Assembly (NCBI RefSeq): GCF_002167005.1
Contig: NZ_NHTN01000016.1
Location: 80,314 to 144,313, forward strand
Length of the DNA: 64,000 nucleotides
Reading direction: 5' to 3'
From: Indiicoccus explosivorum
GTDB taxonomy: Bacteria > Bacillota > Bacilli > Bacillales_A > Planococcaceae
Positions 36,298-45,896 of the stretch are shown in pieces; position 1 is the stretch's first letter; each line of letters begins with the position of its first letter. The notes beneath the pieces are model-generated. The model was not told the DNA's origin, searched no databases, and was given only the letters and a program-made list of their open reading frames with translations. The translations under genes were made by a program, and so were the position numbers.

Positions 36298-38698
36298 TCA
36301 CATCTTCCTTTCTTGTCAGCCGCAGCCGGATCATCCCGATAATTGCTACCGCGGCGATGCCGAGGACAGTGATTTCGAACAGTGTATCAAATCCCCGGTA
36401 ATCCACGAGGATGACGTTGACGATATTGCCGCCTGCGGCTTCCGTGTAAACCGTTTCCTTATAATATTCGGATATCGACGGAAGTGCTTTCTGGGCTTGT
36501 GCACTGAAAGCGACCAGCGACATAGTGACTCCGACACCGAGCGCGACCAGTGCATTGCCGAACCGGAACTTCATCCGTTCTTCGTGGCGGCTGAGCTGCG
36601 GCAGGTGATAAAAGGCGAGCAGGAACAGGGCGACCGAAATCGTCTCGATAACAAGCTGTGTCAGCGCAAGATCCGGAGCCCGGAAAATGACGAAGAACAA
36701 GGCGACAGTATAGCCGACCGCGCCAAGCGAAATGATTGCCGTCAGTCTCGACTTCGCCATAAGGATCGTCACGGTCGCCGCGACGAGGACGATTCCGAGA
36801 ATGACTTCATACGCTCGGATAGGAGCAGTTCCCGTCAAGTCGAACTCGAACGCATCCGACACACCGAGCGTTCCGAGTGTGATCAGGATCAGGAACCCGA
36901 ACATGTAAACGAGATAGTTCCGGATGAACCCGGTCATATATAAGCCGGAGAGGCGGTTCATGCCTGCATCGCTCAAATAGATGAGTGAATCATACAGGCC
37001 ATTCAGCGAATATGTGTGCGAAAAGACATCATATATCCGCTGCCACTTCCGCAGGGTCCAGTACATCAGACCGCCGACCGCATAAATGCCTAACGTCATG
37101 AAAAACTCCGGCTGAAGCCCATGCCAGGCAGAGACGTGGACATCGATCTCTCCCGGTGCATTGTACAGGAACGGCTGGATGGCCAGAACTGCCGGTTTGA
37201 TGAACCAGACCGCAAGCAAATTCGGGATGAAGAACAAAATGACGACCAATGCCGCCATGACAGCTGGGGAAATCAGCATTCCGAACGGAGCTTCATGCGC
37301 GGATTTGGGCAAGAGCTCCGGTTTATGTTCGCCTGCGAATGTATGGAATACAAAATAAAAGCTGTAAATGAACGTGAAGACACTGCCGATCCAAGCAATG
37401 ACCGGGAAAAGGATGCCCCATGTCTCAAATGAAAAAAGATCGAACTCGGTCAGCGACAGCATTGCCCTCAAAAACATTTCCTTGCTCAAGAAGCCGCTGA
37501 ATGGAGGCAATCCGGCCATTGATAATGAGCCGATGACCGCCAGCGTGAAACTGACCGGCATAATTCCCATCAGACCGCCGAGCTTCCGGATGTCCCGTGT
37601 CCCGGTTTCGTGATCGATGATGCCCGTCACCATGAACAGACTCCCTTTGAACATCGCATGGTTGATCAAATGAAAGATGGCTGCGAAAGCTGCGTACTTG
37701 AAAACCGTACTTTCCGCTCCATCGACATGGAATGCCACCGATGCCACTCCGAGCAGCGACATAATGAGGCCGAGCTGGGAGACAGTCGAAAACGCCAGGA
37801 TCCCTTTCAAATCCCGCTGCTTCAGCGCGAAAAAGGAAGCCCACGTCATGGTCAGGAGGCCGATACCGGTGACCAGCCAAATCCAGACAGGTGAGACAGC
37901 GAAGATCGGCGTGAACCGGGCGACCACATACAAGCCGGCTTTGACCATCGTCGCGGAATGGAGGTAGGCACTGACCGGTGTCGGTGCTTCCATGGCATCC
38001 GGCAGCCAGATGTAAAACGGCAGCTGTGCGGATTTCGTGAATGCACCCAGCAAAATTAAAATGAGTGACCATACAAACAAATCATGGTTAGCGATTTCCG
38101 GTGCCTGCGCAATCAATTCCCGTATGGAATATGTACCGCCCATTAGATAGAGAAGAATGAATCCTCCGAGCATCATCAGCCCGCCGAAAACGGTGATCAG
38201 CATCGATTTCATCGCGCCGAATCGAGATCGGTCCCGCGTATACCAGTAGCCGATCAGCAGGAAAGATGAAATGGACGTCAGCTCCCAGAACAAATAGAGG
38301 GAAATAAGGTGGTCAGATTGGACGACCCCGAGCATCGCACTCATGAAAATCAGCAAATATACATAGAAGTTATGCAGCTGCTCACGGTTCTTATCCAAAT
38401 AGAAAATGGAGTAGAGGACGACGAGCGAGCCGATGCCGGTGATCAGCAAAGAAAACAGCAGACTCAATCCGTCCAGATAAGAACTGATGGCGATATCAAG
38501 GGAGGGGATCCAGCTGAATGATGAAGTGACCGTTTCCCCGGCAGCCGATCCCGGCAGGAACGCTGCATAATACGCCACTAAGAACAAAGGCGCGGCAAGC
38601 ACGAACCAGCCGGTATGGATTTGAGGAAGTTTTTTAAACAGAATCGGAATAAAAAATGCCAGGACAATAGGCAGAAAAACAAAAAACACAGGTGTCAA
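36284..38698 (-). CDS. mrpA: Na+/H+ antiporter subunit MrpA
   Basis: This 804-residue subunit combines a NuoL-like proton-channel domain (SFFALKQRDLKGILAFSTVSQLG split over two helices) with a C-terminal MrpB-like extension. The complex works at alkaline pH and high sodium. TTG 38698 is the start because GGAGG lies six bases upstream and the frame gives the 801-805 residues of the family; upstream codons to 38839 are non-coding. It leads the seven-gene operon mrpABCDEFG. Confidence 0.96.
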   Translation of the reverse strand: MTPVFFVFLPIVLAFFIPILFKKLPQIHTGWFVLAAPLFLVAYYAAFLPGSAAGETVTSSFSWIPSLDIAISSYLDGLSLLFSLLITGIGSLVVLYSIFYLDKNREQLHNFYVYLLIFMSAMLGVVQSDHLISLYLFWELTSISSFLLIGYWYTRDRSRFGAMKSMLITVFGGLMMLGGFILLYLMGGTYSIRELIAQAPEIANHDLFVWSLILILLGAFTKSAQLPFYIWLPDAMEAPTPVSAYLHSATMVKAGLYVVARFTPIFAVSPVWIWLVTGIGLLTMTWASFFALKQRDLKGILAFSTVSQLGLIMSLLGVASVAFHVDGAESTVFKYAAFAAIFHLINHAMFKGSLFMVTGIIDHETGTRDIRKLGGLMGIMPVSFTLAVIGSLSMAGLPPFSGFLSKEMFLRAMLSLTEFDLFSFETWGILFPVIAWIGSVFTFIYSFYFVFHTFAGEHKPELLPKSAHEAPFGMLISPAVMAALVVILFFIPNLLAVWFIKPAVLAIQPFLYNAPGEIDVHVSAWHGLQPEFFMTLGIYAVGGLMYWTLRKWQRIYDVFSHTYSLNGLYDSLIYLSDAGMNRLSGLYMTGFIRNYLVYMFGFLILITLGTLGVSDAFEFDLTGTAPIRAYEVILGIVLVAATVTILMAKSRLTAIISLGAVGYTVALFFVIFRAPDLALTQLVIETISVALFLLAFYHLPQLSRHEERMKFRFGNALVALGVGVTMSLVAFSAQAQKALPSISEYYKETVYTEAAGGNIVNVILVDYRGFDTLFEITVLGIAAVAIIGMIRLRLTRKEDVNEKQ

Positions 38699-38737
38699 TA
38701 GAATCCTCCTTCCCTTCTGTAGAACGCGTAACAAAAA

Positions 38738-38768
38738 AAGTATAACGTAAAAAAGAGCGCTTTGCATT
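38738..38768 (-). promoter_or_regulatory. Probable promoter of the mrp operon
   Basis: On the minus strand TATACT (38744-38739) is the -10; TGCAAA lies 16 bases above it. The -35 is weak, so the call is tentative. Confidence 0.4.
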
Positions 38769-38786
38769 GCTGGCACGCTAAAGGAC

Positions 38787-38816
38787 TTGAATGAAAGCGA
38801 TTTGTGGCGATATAGT
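38787..38816 (+). promoter_or_regulatory. Promoter of yufK
   Basis: TTGAAT (38787-38792), 18-base spacer, TATAGT (38811-38816), divergent from mrp. Confidence 0.5.
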
Positions 38817-38851
38817 GGATAAGCATCGGATAGTGACATAGGAGATAAAAG

Positions 38852-39418
38852 ATGAAAAACCCTTATTTGTACGGATATATGCCATTCATCACGATTTTAC
38901 TGTATAGCCTGACATTCGGTGTTTTCGCGGTCACGGAAACGCTGGAGCTGCTGAAAAAGGTGGGACTCTATACCGGGATGCGGGAGTTTTTGTCCGATAT
39001 TCAGCTCCGGCTCTTTTTGCTGATCATATGCAGCCTCGCTGTCTTCATGCTGCTGGCAGCGCTGAAACTGATGGCCGAAACCATCCATAGTCTGAGTCTC
39101 CTGTTTTTCATGCGGGACCACGAAACTGTTCAGGTGAATCCGGGAGGAGCAGGGTTGATTATCCCTTTCATCGGAGCGCTCATTTCTGTCGCTGCTGTCG
39201 GTTCGTGGAGTCTGCTGCTGGCTTCTTTTTTCATCAGTCTGTTCATTTATTTCGTCTTCACTGTATATCGATTCAGTCCGGCATTGGGAGCGGCCGGGAC
39301 AGCTGGAGTGCTTCTGTTCGAAATTCTTGCATGGAGCCTGTTCTGTGCCCTGGTGATTTATGCAGCGCTGCGGATATACAATGGTCTCGTGAACAGCCTT
39401 CCTTTCCTGGAATCATGA
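38852..39418 (+). CDS. yufK: YufK-like membrane protein (DUF5366)
   Basis: A 188-residue protein with five to six membrane segments. It resembles YufK (DUF5366), a protein of unknown function that lies next to mrp in Bacillus; the same divergent placement is seen here. ATG follows TAGGAG. Functional link with Mrp is not known. Confidence 0.8.
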   Translation: MKNPYLYGYMPFITILLYSLTFGVFAVTETLELLKKVGLYTGMREFLSDIQLRLFLLIICSLAVFMLLAALKLMAETIHSLSLLFFMRDHETVQVNPGGAGLIIPFIGALISVAAVGSWSLLLASFFISLFIYFVFTVYRFSPALGAAGTAGVLLFEILAWSLFCALVIYAALRIYNGLVNSLPFLES

Positions 39419-39427
39419 TCTCCGCCT

Positions 39428-39462
39428 AAAAAAGCCCGTCTGTGAGCAGACAGGCTTTTTAT
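39428..39462. terminator. Bidirectional terminator between yufK and the PBP
   Basis: AAAGCCCGTCTG pairs with CAGACAGGCTTT (one mismatch), T runs on both ends. It serves the plus-strand yufK and, read backward, the minus-strand PBP gene (stop 39521). Confidence 0.75.
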
Positions 39463-39486
39463 CGTTATAATGATGAATCAAAATCT

Positions 39487-39509
39487 GTCCGCCGGAGTGA
39501 TTTCTTCAG
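39487..39509. repeat. Second copy of the repeat fragment
   Basis: GTCCG, four bases, AGTGATTTCTTCAG, which shares its two parts with bases 24-47. It is sandwiched between the terminator and the PBP stop. Confidence 0.5.
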
Positions 39510-39520
39510 GCAACGCAGGG

Positions 39521-41368
39521 CTAGTATCGGACTGGCTTTAGGACTTCGGAAAAAATGGCCATCTGAAGTTCTTGCCTTTCCAGGCGCTGAAGGTTTTCAG
39601 GTGTGTCTGTGCCGACCCAGACTGCTGCCGTATACCGGTCATTCAGTCCGGCAATCCAGTAATCATGAAAATTATTTGTCGTCCCTGTTTTTGCGCCTGT
39701 ATAGGATGTCGACTCCATGACAGATGCAGCAGTGCCGCTTTTCACAGTCTCAGCGAGCATGATGCGGATTTTCCGGACTGTTTCCGGATGCCAGACTGCA
39801 AGTTCATGCTCCGGCCATTCGTACAGAACTTCGCCGGTTCTGGACTTCACACTCCGGATGCTGCGTGGCGGCCGGTAAAATCCATCGATGAATGACGTAT
39901 AAGCCCCCGCGAGCTCATAAGGGGTGACGCCGCGCTCCAGGCCGCCGATCGATGACGCAGGTCCCTTGTCGCTGGAAGTGAGATAGGCGAAGCCGAACGG
40001 TTCCAGGTAATTGAAAACTTTTTCAGCTCCTATTGAATGAAACAGTCGGAGCGCTGGCGTGTTATAACTGTTCCGGAAAGCTTCCAGAAGTGTAACCTCT
40101 CCATACCAGGCGTCGCCGTAATTGTCCGGACAAAATCCATCGGCACAATATGGACCGCCGCTGACTTTCGAAGAGAGGGGAAGGCGCGTTTCCTCGAACA
40201 GCGGAGCGTAGACGGCCAGCGGTTTGAAAGCGGACGCCGGCGGCCGAATGGCCTGATAGGCGCGGTTGAACCCGGCTTCTTGATATTGGGATCCGCCGGC
40301 TATGGCGGCAACTTCCCGCAGATCATTGCTCACGGCCACCGCGGCGCCCTCAACGTGATGAGGTGCTGTATGCCGGCGGACCGCTGCTGCCACTTGCTCT
40401 TGTTTCACCGGCTGCATGGCCGTCTCGATTACTGCGCCACGGGAAAGTGTATCCGAAACGGCGAGATCCAGCGCTTTTTGGGCGGCCGCCCGTTTCTGGG
40501 CCGATCCAGATCTGAGCTGTTCAGAAAATCCTTCTGCCTCGCTGATCAGCTGCCGTAATTCATTGAGCACAAAAGAGGCATAGGCTGGGGCGTCCGTCTT
40601 TTTAGTTTTGACATTCAGTACGATCGACTGGGCAGCCAGCGCGTTCCTTTTTTCCTCAGTAATCGGCATCGCTTCCAGCAGCCTTTCCTGCCGCTCTTTT
40701 GTAGCGCTGAAGTTCTTCAGGGGATCATACAGGGAAGGGTTATTCGGAATAGCCGCAATAAAAGCCATTTCCGCTTCATTAAGATCTGCAAGCGGTCGGC
40801 TGAAGTAGTACAGACTGGCAGCACCGATTCCATACACACCATTTGAAAAATACATCTCATTTAAATAAGCTTCAAAAATCTCATCTTTGGACATACTGCT
40901 CTCCAAGCTCCGCGCGAGAAAAAGCTCTTCCGCTTTCCGTTCATAGGTTTTTTCGGAAGTCAGGTAACGCATCCGCGCCAGCTGCTGTGTAATGGTGCTG
41001 GCCCCTTCGCTCATTCCGCCGCGTTCCGCGTTCGCCGCAATGGCCCGCAGAATTCCGCCCGCGTCAAATCCGATGTGATCATAAAAATCCGCATCTTCAT
41101 TCGCAATGAACAGCCGGCGGATGAAAACGGGGATATCGCCCAAGGGCAAGGGTGAGCGGAATTGGGTATAGTCTTCGTGGAAGACTTCGCCGTGGGCATC
41201 CAGGAAAACAATCGGCTCCGGATAGCGGACGGGGAGTGCCTGCAGATTCTCACGGACGGCAGCATTCATCCGCCGGGCTTCCGCCGCCTGCTGGCTGATG
41301 CTGATGAACAGGACAGACAGGGAAGCGAACATGACGAAAAGGAGAAGAAAACCGATCCCTCGTTTCAA
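39521..41368 (-). CDS. Class A penicillin-binding protein (transglycosylase/transpeptidase)
   Basis: A 615-residue cell-wall enzyme. After one membrane segment (residues 5-25) comes a GT51 transglycosylase domain (EDADFYDHIGFD with catalytic Glu, then EGASTITQQLAR) followed by a transpeptidase domain with SAFK, SYN and KTGTTN motifs. It polymerises and cross-links peptidoglycan outside the membrane. It resembles Bacillus PbpG/PBP1-type enzymes; which paralogue is not clear. It is preceded closely by an MFS gene on the same strand. Confidence 0.9.
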   Translation of the reverse strand: MKRGIGFLLLFVMFASLSVLFISISQQAAEARRMNAAVRENLQALPVRYPEPIVFLDAHGEVFHEDYTQFRSPLPLGDIPVFIRRLFIANEDADFYDHIGFDAGGILRAIAANAERGGMSEGASTITQQLARMRYLTSEKTYERKAEELFLARSLESSMSKDEIFEAYLNEMYFSNGVYGIGAASLYYFSRPLADLNEAEMAFIAAIPNNPSLYDPLKNFSATKERQERLLEAMPITEEKRNALAAQSIVLNVKTKKTDAPAYASFVLNELRQLISEAEGFSEQLRSGSAQKRAAAQKALDLAVSDTLSRGAVIETAMQPVKQEQVAAAVRRHTAPHHVEGAAVAVSNDLREVAAIAGGSQYQEAGFNRAYQAIRPPASAFKPLAVYAPLFEETRLPLSSKVSGGPYCADGFCPDNYGDAWYGEVTLLEAFRNSYNTPALRLFHSIGAEKVFNYLEPFGFAYLTSSDKGPASSIGGLERGVTPYELAGAYTSFIDGFYRPPRSIRSVKSRTGEVLYEWPEHELAVWHPETVRKIRIMLAETVKSGTAASVMESTSYTGAKTGTTNNFHDYWIAGLNDRYTAAVWVGTDTPENLQRLERQELQMAIFSEVLKPVRY

Positions 41369-41426
41369 TGATACTCCCCCATTCGGTAAATACTATAAGA
41401 ATACCACAGTGGCGAAGGGTTCGGAA

Positions 41427-42656
41427 TCACTCTTTCAGCAGTTCCTGCTCCAGCAGCACGTCCTCAAAATCCTGATCCGGCTGTTTCACCGTGAACCGCA
41501 GAAATACGAAAGCTAAAACAAACAGGGAGCCGGTTACGAGAAAGACGGAAGAAATGCCGATCAGCCCGCTGACAAAACCGCCGAACACCGGCCCGATGAT
41601 ATTGCCGAGGAAACGGAAACTGGTGTTGTAGCCCATGACTTCGCCTTGAATATCGATGGGTGCTTCGCGGCGCATGAGAGCGGTCGTCGTGGGAATCATA
41701 CCGCCCACAGCTATGCCATAAAGGAAACGGAGGATGATAAGCTGCCACAGTTCAGTAACGAAAGCCTGAGGGATGATAAAGCAGCAGGCGAGGACCAGAA
41801 GGATGCTTAGCACTTTTTCGTAGCCGATGGAATCTCCAATCCGGCCCCAGCGTCTGGCGAACAGCAGGTTGCCGACCCCGGTGGCGCTGAATGTGACGCC
41901 GGCAAGAAGCGCGACGTCTTCCGCCGCCGTCAGCTCCGCGACATAGAGTGAAAGGAGGGGCTGGATGCTGAAATTGCCGATTTGAATGAGCGCACTGATG
42001 ATCATGACATTGATCATCAGCCGGTGATGCAGAATTCCCTGGAAGACCGTTCCTCTTTTATAAATATGGGAACCGTGATCTTTGGTTCGTTTCCGTTCTT
42101 TTACTCCGGTCAGAACAAGGAGGGAAGCCGAAGCGATGGCGCACGCTGTCAGGATGAACGTGTACTGGAAGCCGACTGTATCGGCTAGGAGACCGCCGAG
42201 CACGGGCCCGAACAGCGTGCCTGTCACACTGCCCATCTGAAGCGTGCCAAGCGTCCGTCCTGCTGATTCCTTCGGTGTCTGTGAAGAAATGAAAGCGAGG
42301 GAAGTCGGGATGAATCCGGTGACTATGCCCATAAAAAGACGGAGGAGGAACAATTCATAAACTGTATCCGTAAAGCCCATCAGGAAAATACTCATGGCGA
42401 TCCCCATCGCCGTGAAAACAAGAATCGGTTTGTATCCATACTTATCAGCGATCCTGCCCCAAACGGGGGACATGATCAGCGCGGCAACGAATGTGACACC
42501 GAAAACAAGCCCCGACCACCGCTGGACGAAGTCATCCGAATGATTGCCGAATGTCTCGATATATAAGGAAAGGAAGGGCATGATCATAGTGGCGCTTCCG
42601 GCTACCAGGAAATTCGCGATCCACATGATAACGAAGTTCTTTTTTTGATTGTCCAA
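41427..42656 (-). CDS. MFS multidrug-type exporter
   Basis: A 409-residue transporter with 12 membrane segments and the MFS loop motif GRIADKYGYKP (about residue 70) and antiporter-type region TLQMGSVTGTLFGPVLGG in helix 5. It probably exports drugs or small hydrophobic compounds. ATG start; 58 bases before the PBP gene on the same strand, with no clear terminator between them. Confidence 0.85.
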   Translation of the reverse strand: MDNQKKNFVIMWIANFLVAGSATMIMPFLSLYIETFGNHSDDFVQRWSGLVFGVTFVAALIMSPVWGRIADKYGYKPILVFTAMGIAMSIFLMGFTDTVYELFLLRLFMGIVTGFIPTSLAFISSQTPKESAGRTLGTLQMGSVTGTLFGPVLGGLLADTVGFQYTFILTACAIASASLLVLTGVKERKRTKDHGSHIYKRGTVFQGILHHRLMINVMIISALIQIGNFSIQPLLSLYVAELTAAEDVALLAGVTFSATGVGNLLFARRWGRIGDSIGYEKVLSILLVLACCFIIPQAFVTELWQLIILRFLYGIAVGGMIPTTTALMRREAPIDIQGEVMGYNTSFRFLGNIIGPVFGGFVSGLIGISSVFLVTGSLFVLAFVFLRFTVKQPDQDFEDVLLEQELLKE

Positions 42657-42814
42657 CTGAAACGCCCCATTCTGAAAATCCGATGATGATTTTATTATAT
42701 AATAGTTCGGTACCCGAAAAAAGAACGAGGGGCCGAAACTGAATTAATCGGACAAGTATGATAAACTTGAGCAGGAAAAAAGATCAGTCCGCTATCGAAA
42801 AGGAGAGATTATGA

Positions 42815-43408
42815 ATGGCATATCCACAGTTGACGAATGACGTGGCGCCGAATGAAGCGCTTGTGACAATGAATACGACAAAAGGTCCGGTCAAAATCAA
42901 ACTGTTTCCGGAGTACGCACCGAAAACAGTCGAAAATTTCCTGACCCATGCAGAGAACGGTTATTATGACGGAATTATCTTCCATCGGGTGATTGATGGG
43001 TTCATGGTCCAGGGCGGCGACCCGACCGGAACCGGGATGGGCGGCGAAAGCATTTATGGAAGCACGTTCGAAGATGAATTCTCCAGAGAACTGTTCAATT
43101 TCCGCGGAGCGCTGTCCATGGCGAATGCAGGTCCCGGGACGAACGGGAGCCAGTTTTTTATTGTCCAGAATGCCGATCTGAGCCCGGGAATCGACCGGCA
43201 GATGCAGCAGGCGGGGTATCCGTCCGAAGTCGTGGAAGCTTACAAAGAACGCGGAGGCACCCCGCACCTGGACCACCGCCATACCGTGTTCGGCCAAGTG
43301 ATCGAAGGGATGGATACCGTCGATGCAATCGCTTCGGCTGAAACGAATGCCCAGGATAAGCCCCGCGAAGAAATCAAGATCGAATCGATCGACATCCACC
43401 AAAAATAA
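42815..43408 (+). CDS. ppiB: Peptidyl-prolyl cis-trans isomerase (cyclophilin, PpiB type)
   Basis: A 197-residue cyclophilin that speeds proline isomerisation during protein folding. Signatures FHRVIDGFMVQGGDP and GPGTNGSQFFIV are present. Compared with classic 145-residue PpiB, it has an insert with QQAGYPSEVVEAYKERGG near residue 130. No signal peptide, so cytoplasmic. ATG follows AAAGGAGAG; the ATG at 42811 is in another frame. Confidence 0.93.
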   Translation: MAYPQLTNDVAPNEALVTMNTTKGPVKIKLFPEYAPKTVENFLTHAENGYYDGIIFHRVIDGFMVQGGDPTGTGMGGESIYGSTFEDEFSRELFNFRGALSMANAGPGTNGSQFFIVQNADLSPGIDRQMQQAGYPSEVVEAYKERGGTPHLDHRHTVFGQVIEGMDTVDAIASAETNAQDKPREEIKIESIDIHQK

Positions 43409-43426
43409 AAACGGGAAGTGTAAAGA

Positions 43427-43636
43427 ATGGATTGGACAATTCTCATGCCGTTTCTGTATTTTCCGGAAGATAAGTCGGAATATATACCGGCGGCCATTGA
43501 GTTCGTGCTGATCATGGTCATCGCTGTCCTTGCGTTTCGCTGGATTTTGAAAAAATCGAAGCGTGAAGAGGAAAAGACGAAAGAGATCGAAGACCGCATC
43601 ATGCGGGAACGAAAGAACCGGAAACCGCCTGAATGA
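43427..43636 (+). CDS. Small single-pass membrane protein
   Basis: A 69-residue protein with one membrane segment (about residues 22-40) and a highly charged tail (KKSKREEEKTKE) that looks like a coiled-coil. I do not recognise the family. It lies 18 bases after ppiB and probably shares its transcript. Its stop codon is inside the terminator hairpin. Confidence 0.65.
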   Translation: MDWTILMPFLYFPEDKSEYIPAAIEFVLIMVIAVLAFRWILKKSKREEEKTKEIEDRIMRERKNRKPPE

Positions 43637-43656
43637 GCGGTTTCCGGTTCTTTTTC
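43612..43656. terminator. Terminator overlapping the end of the small membrane gene
   Basis: AAAGAACCGGAAACCGC pairs with GCGGTTTCCGGTTCTT, followed by T5; the gene's stop is in the loop. Read the other way it could serve the minus-strand PatB-like gene. Confidence 0.85.
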
Positions 43657-43708
43657 ATGAGCCGAGGTATGTCTTTGGCCGCCATTCCTGCGGCTTCAGC
43701 AGTTATTG

Positions 43709-44875
43709 TCATTTGCTTAATGCGCGGACAATCCGGCTGACTCCGTCCTGGAGCACGGAAGGAGGGCAGGCGATATTCATCCGGAGAAAGCCTTCACCGC
43801 CCGGTCCGTATTTCGTGCCGGGTTCGAGGGCGACTTTTCCGATCTTCAGCAGTCTGTCCATCGCTTCTTTTTCAGAATAGCCGAGGCCGCGGATATCGAT
43901 CCACAGCAAATAAGTAGCCTCCGGATACGGAATCCGGATACCGGGGAGACTGTCGGTCAATTCCCGAATCGCTGTGTCGATGTTTTCGGTTAGGGTGCTC
44001 TTCAATCCATCCAGCCACGGTCCGCCCTCACTGTAGGCGGCGCGCATCGCTTCCGCTCCGAGAGCGCTGATAAAGTAACTGCCGTGGGCGGTCATATAAT
44101 CCTGCAGCCGCTGCCGTTTATCAGCATCCGGCACAATGACGGCCGATGCCTGAAGTGCTGCCAGGTTGAATGTTTTGGTCGGCGCAATGCACGTGATGAT
44201 CCGTCCCGCATCTTTTCCGGCAACGGAGACAGCTGGGAGGTGGCGGTTCGGTTCGTGCACGAGGTCCGCATGGATTTCATCGGAAATGATCAGCACATCG
44301 TGTTCCGCGCAAAGCCGGATCATCTCCTTCAGTTCCTCTCCGCTCCAGCTTTTGCCGCCCGGGTTATGGGGATTGCATAAAATGAACACGTCCGCATCCC
44401 GCAGGACGTTTGCGAACTCATCGAAATTCATGGAATAAACCCCATTCTGCTCTGTCAGCGGACAGAAAAGGACTTCCCGGTTCAGTTTCTCCGGCAGACT
44501 GAAAAAGGGAGGATAAACCGGTGGTGTGACGGCCACTTTGCTGCCAGGTTCCGTAAATGTCTCCAGGATATCCGCTATGGCCGGGATCACTCCATGTCTG
44601 AACAGCAGCCATTCCTTCTCCACTTTCCAGCCATGGCGGTCCGCGAGCCATCCCGCGACGGAAGAGCGGAGTTCCTCGCCTTCATATGTATAGCCGAAAA
44701 TAGGATGTTCAAGCCGCCGTTTCAGCGCATCGGTCACTGCTTGCGGAATAGGGAAATCCATGTCGGCCACCCACATCGGCAAGATTCCGGATGCATCTTC
44801 GATTCCATATACTTCCGTCAACATATCCCATTTTACTGAATTGGTGTTTCTGCGGTCATAGGACACTGTGAACAT
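43709..44875 (-). CDS. patB: PatB/MalY-type PLP-dependent C-S lyase
   Basis: A 388-residue aminotransferase-fold enzyme with CNPHNPGG, SDEIHADL and the PLP-lysine motif APTKTFN. Family members cleave cystathionine to homocysteine. ATG 44875 follows GGGAG at ten bases; a TTG at 44881 is in frame. The next gene outward is YugE on the other strand, the neighbour of patB in Bacillus too. Confidence 0.9.
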   Translation of the reverse strand: MFTVSYDRRNTNSVKWDMLTEVYGIEDASGILPMWVADMDFPIPQAVTDALKRRLEHPIFGYTYEGEELRSSVAGWLADRHGWKVEKEWLLFRHGVIPAIADILETFTEPGSKVAVTPPVYPPFFSLPEKLNREVLFCPLTEQNGVYSMNFDEFANVLRDADVFILCNPHNPGGKSWSGEELKEMIRLCAEHDVLIISDEIHADLVHEPNRHLPAVSVAGKDAGRIITCIAPTKTFNLAALQASAVIVPDADKRQRLQDYMTAHGSYFISALGAEAMRAAYSEGGPWLDGLKSTLTENIDTAIRELTDSLPGIRIPYPEATYLLWIDIRGLGYSEKEAMDRLLKIGKVALEPGTKYGPGGEGFLRMNIACPPSVLQDGVSRIVRALSK

Positions 44876-44954
44876 CGTCAACCATCTCCCTCTTTCCTTT
44901 TTTTGTTTCTATGCTATTATAGCTGTTGACGACGGAAAGTTGTAAGGTGAGGAA

Positions 44955-45215
44955 ATGGAAACAGTGGAAATGAACAGAAAAGCCAGCGAACTTCTGAGTA
45001 TCTGGGATCCGTATGATTTCGGGAGTGGGAAATACGGGGCGGAAATAACAGAAGTCCTGGCCGCCTTGCAGGGAATTGACGATCCGACCGATTTGGCAAA
45101 AAGCATACAGCTCATTTACGAGTCATTCCATGAACAATGGATTCCGATCGAGAAGTGCGTGGAAATTTCGTATAAACTCCTAGCGGTCAAATTCGAAGCG
45201 AAACGCATCATTTGA
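44955..45215 (+). CDS. yugE: YugE family protein (DUF1871)
   Basis: An 86-residue, acidic, helical protein of the DUF1871 family, function unknown. ATG follows AAGGTGAGG. It is divergent from patB, with a shared intergenic stretch of about 80 bases. No clear terminator follows, so transcription may run into the repeat-rich stretch. Confidence 0.85.
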   Translation: METVEMNRKASELLSIWDPYDFGSGKYGAEITEVLAALQGIDDPTDLAKSIQLIYESFHEQWIPIEKCVEISYKLLAVKFEAKRII

Positions 45216-45273
45216 CTGACTGAAAAAGAGATTGGGTAGCCAATGGCCATCTGTTTCACTCCGGATACGCTCG

Positions 45274-45330
45274 CCTGCTCCTGCGCAAGCTCGTCGCATG
45301 AAAACACCTGCTCCTGCGCAAGCTCGTCGC
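45274..45330. repeat. Direct repeat of 24 bases, period 33
   Basis: Two identical 24-base copies (45274-45297 and 45307-45330), beginning CCTGCTCCTGCG and ending AGCTCGTCGC. A third, broken copy (45601-45631) has an internal insertion. Confidence 0.85.
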
Positions 45331-45681
45331 AAACAGCCCTGGCAGTATCTTTGCCGGGGCTGCTCGCAGGCGTCTCACAGGATCCGTCCCTTCACATCGG
45401 CTGGCGGTTTTGCGGCGATCCTGCCTGTACAGAGGCTAGGAATCCGGATGTTTCACGGAAACTGTCCCGGTCAGCCACTGACTTCAGCTTTTCAGAGAAT
45501 TCTAGTAAGCATGGAACAGAAGGGGCCAATCAGTCATCGCCTGTTCTCTTCAGAAAAAGGCGACGGAAAGAAAAGGGGGAGGAAGTCCGGCCAAGGACCG
45601 CCTGCTCCTGCGCAGCTCTGCTGCTCGTCGCAAAGGCTGTCCTCACACAGTTCGGACAAGCCTTTCCTGCAGAATAACGGA

Positions 45682-45840
45682 GGGGAGAGACCCCGGAACG
45701 CGCACAGCGCGTGAGGAGGCTCGAGAGGAAGGGAACCGAAATGCGCGACTTCCTGTCGCTTCGGTCCCCTGACCCGCATCCTGCGGGCCTTGCGGAAAGG
45801 GCCGGGTTCCCCCCTTTTCTGAACCGGCAGGTTCTTCTGA
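45682..45840. repeat. Chain of hairpins, possible dispersed structured element
   Basis: In order: GGGG-N5-CCCC (45682-45694); ACGCGC-ACA-GCGCGT (45698-45712); a long hairpin with arms 45730-45749 and 45755-45770; CCCGCA-TCC-TGCGGG (45773-45787); and CCGGGTTC with GAACCGG further down. I associate the GAGACCCC..GAGGAGGCTCGAG wording with an intergenic repeat family of Bacillales (memory only). Confidence 0.55.
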
Positions 45841-45896
45841 AAACAGAGCAGAATTGAGGATGTAAAATGGTTACTGCTTCTTTCTCAACAATCTGA

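Noticed and set aside
36227..36943. Long plus-strand frame inside mrpA/mrpB
   Set aside because: It is antisense to two clear membrane-protein genes and rich in Asp, Arg, Gln and His, the expected mirror of hydrophobic codons. It has no ribosome site.
38699..38839. 47-residue N-terminal extension of MrpA
   Set aside because: The region contains both promoters and the GGAGG site for TTG 38698; the extension is not present in the family.
45232..45714. Open frames of 145-160 residues in the repeat-rich region
   Set aside because: They have no ribosome site, encode low-complexity Cys/Ser-rich repeats made by the 24-base module and are open in several frames at once because of high GC; they do not look like protein genes.
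45741..45857. A 38-residue frame starting MRDFLSLRSP
   Set aside because: It is formed by the hairpin arms, has no ribosome site and reads Pro/Arg-rich in every frame; probably an accident of the structured element.
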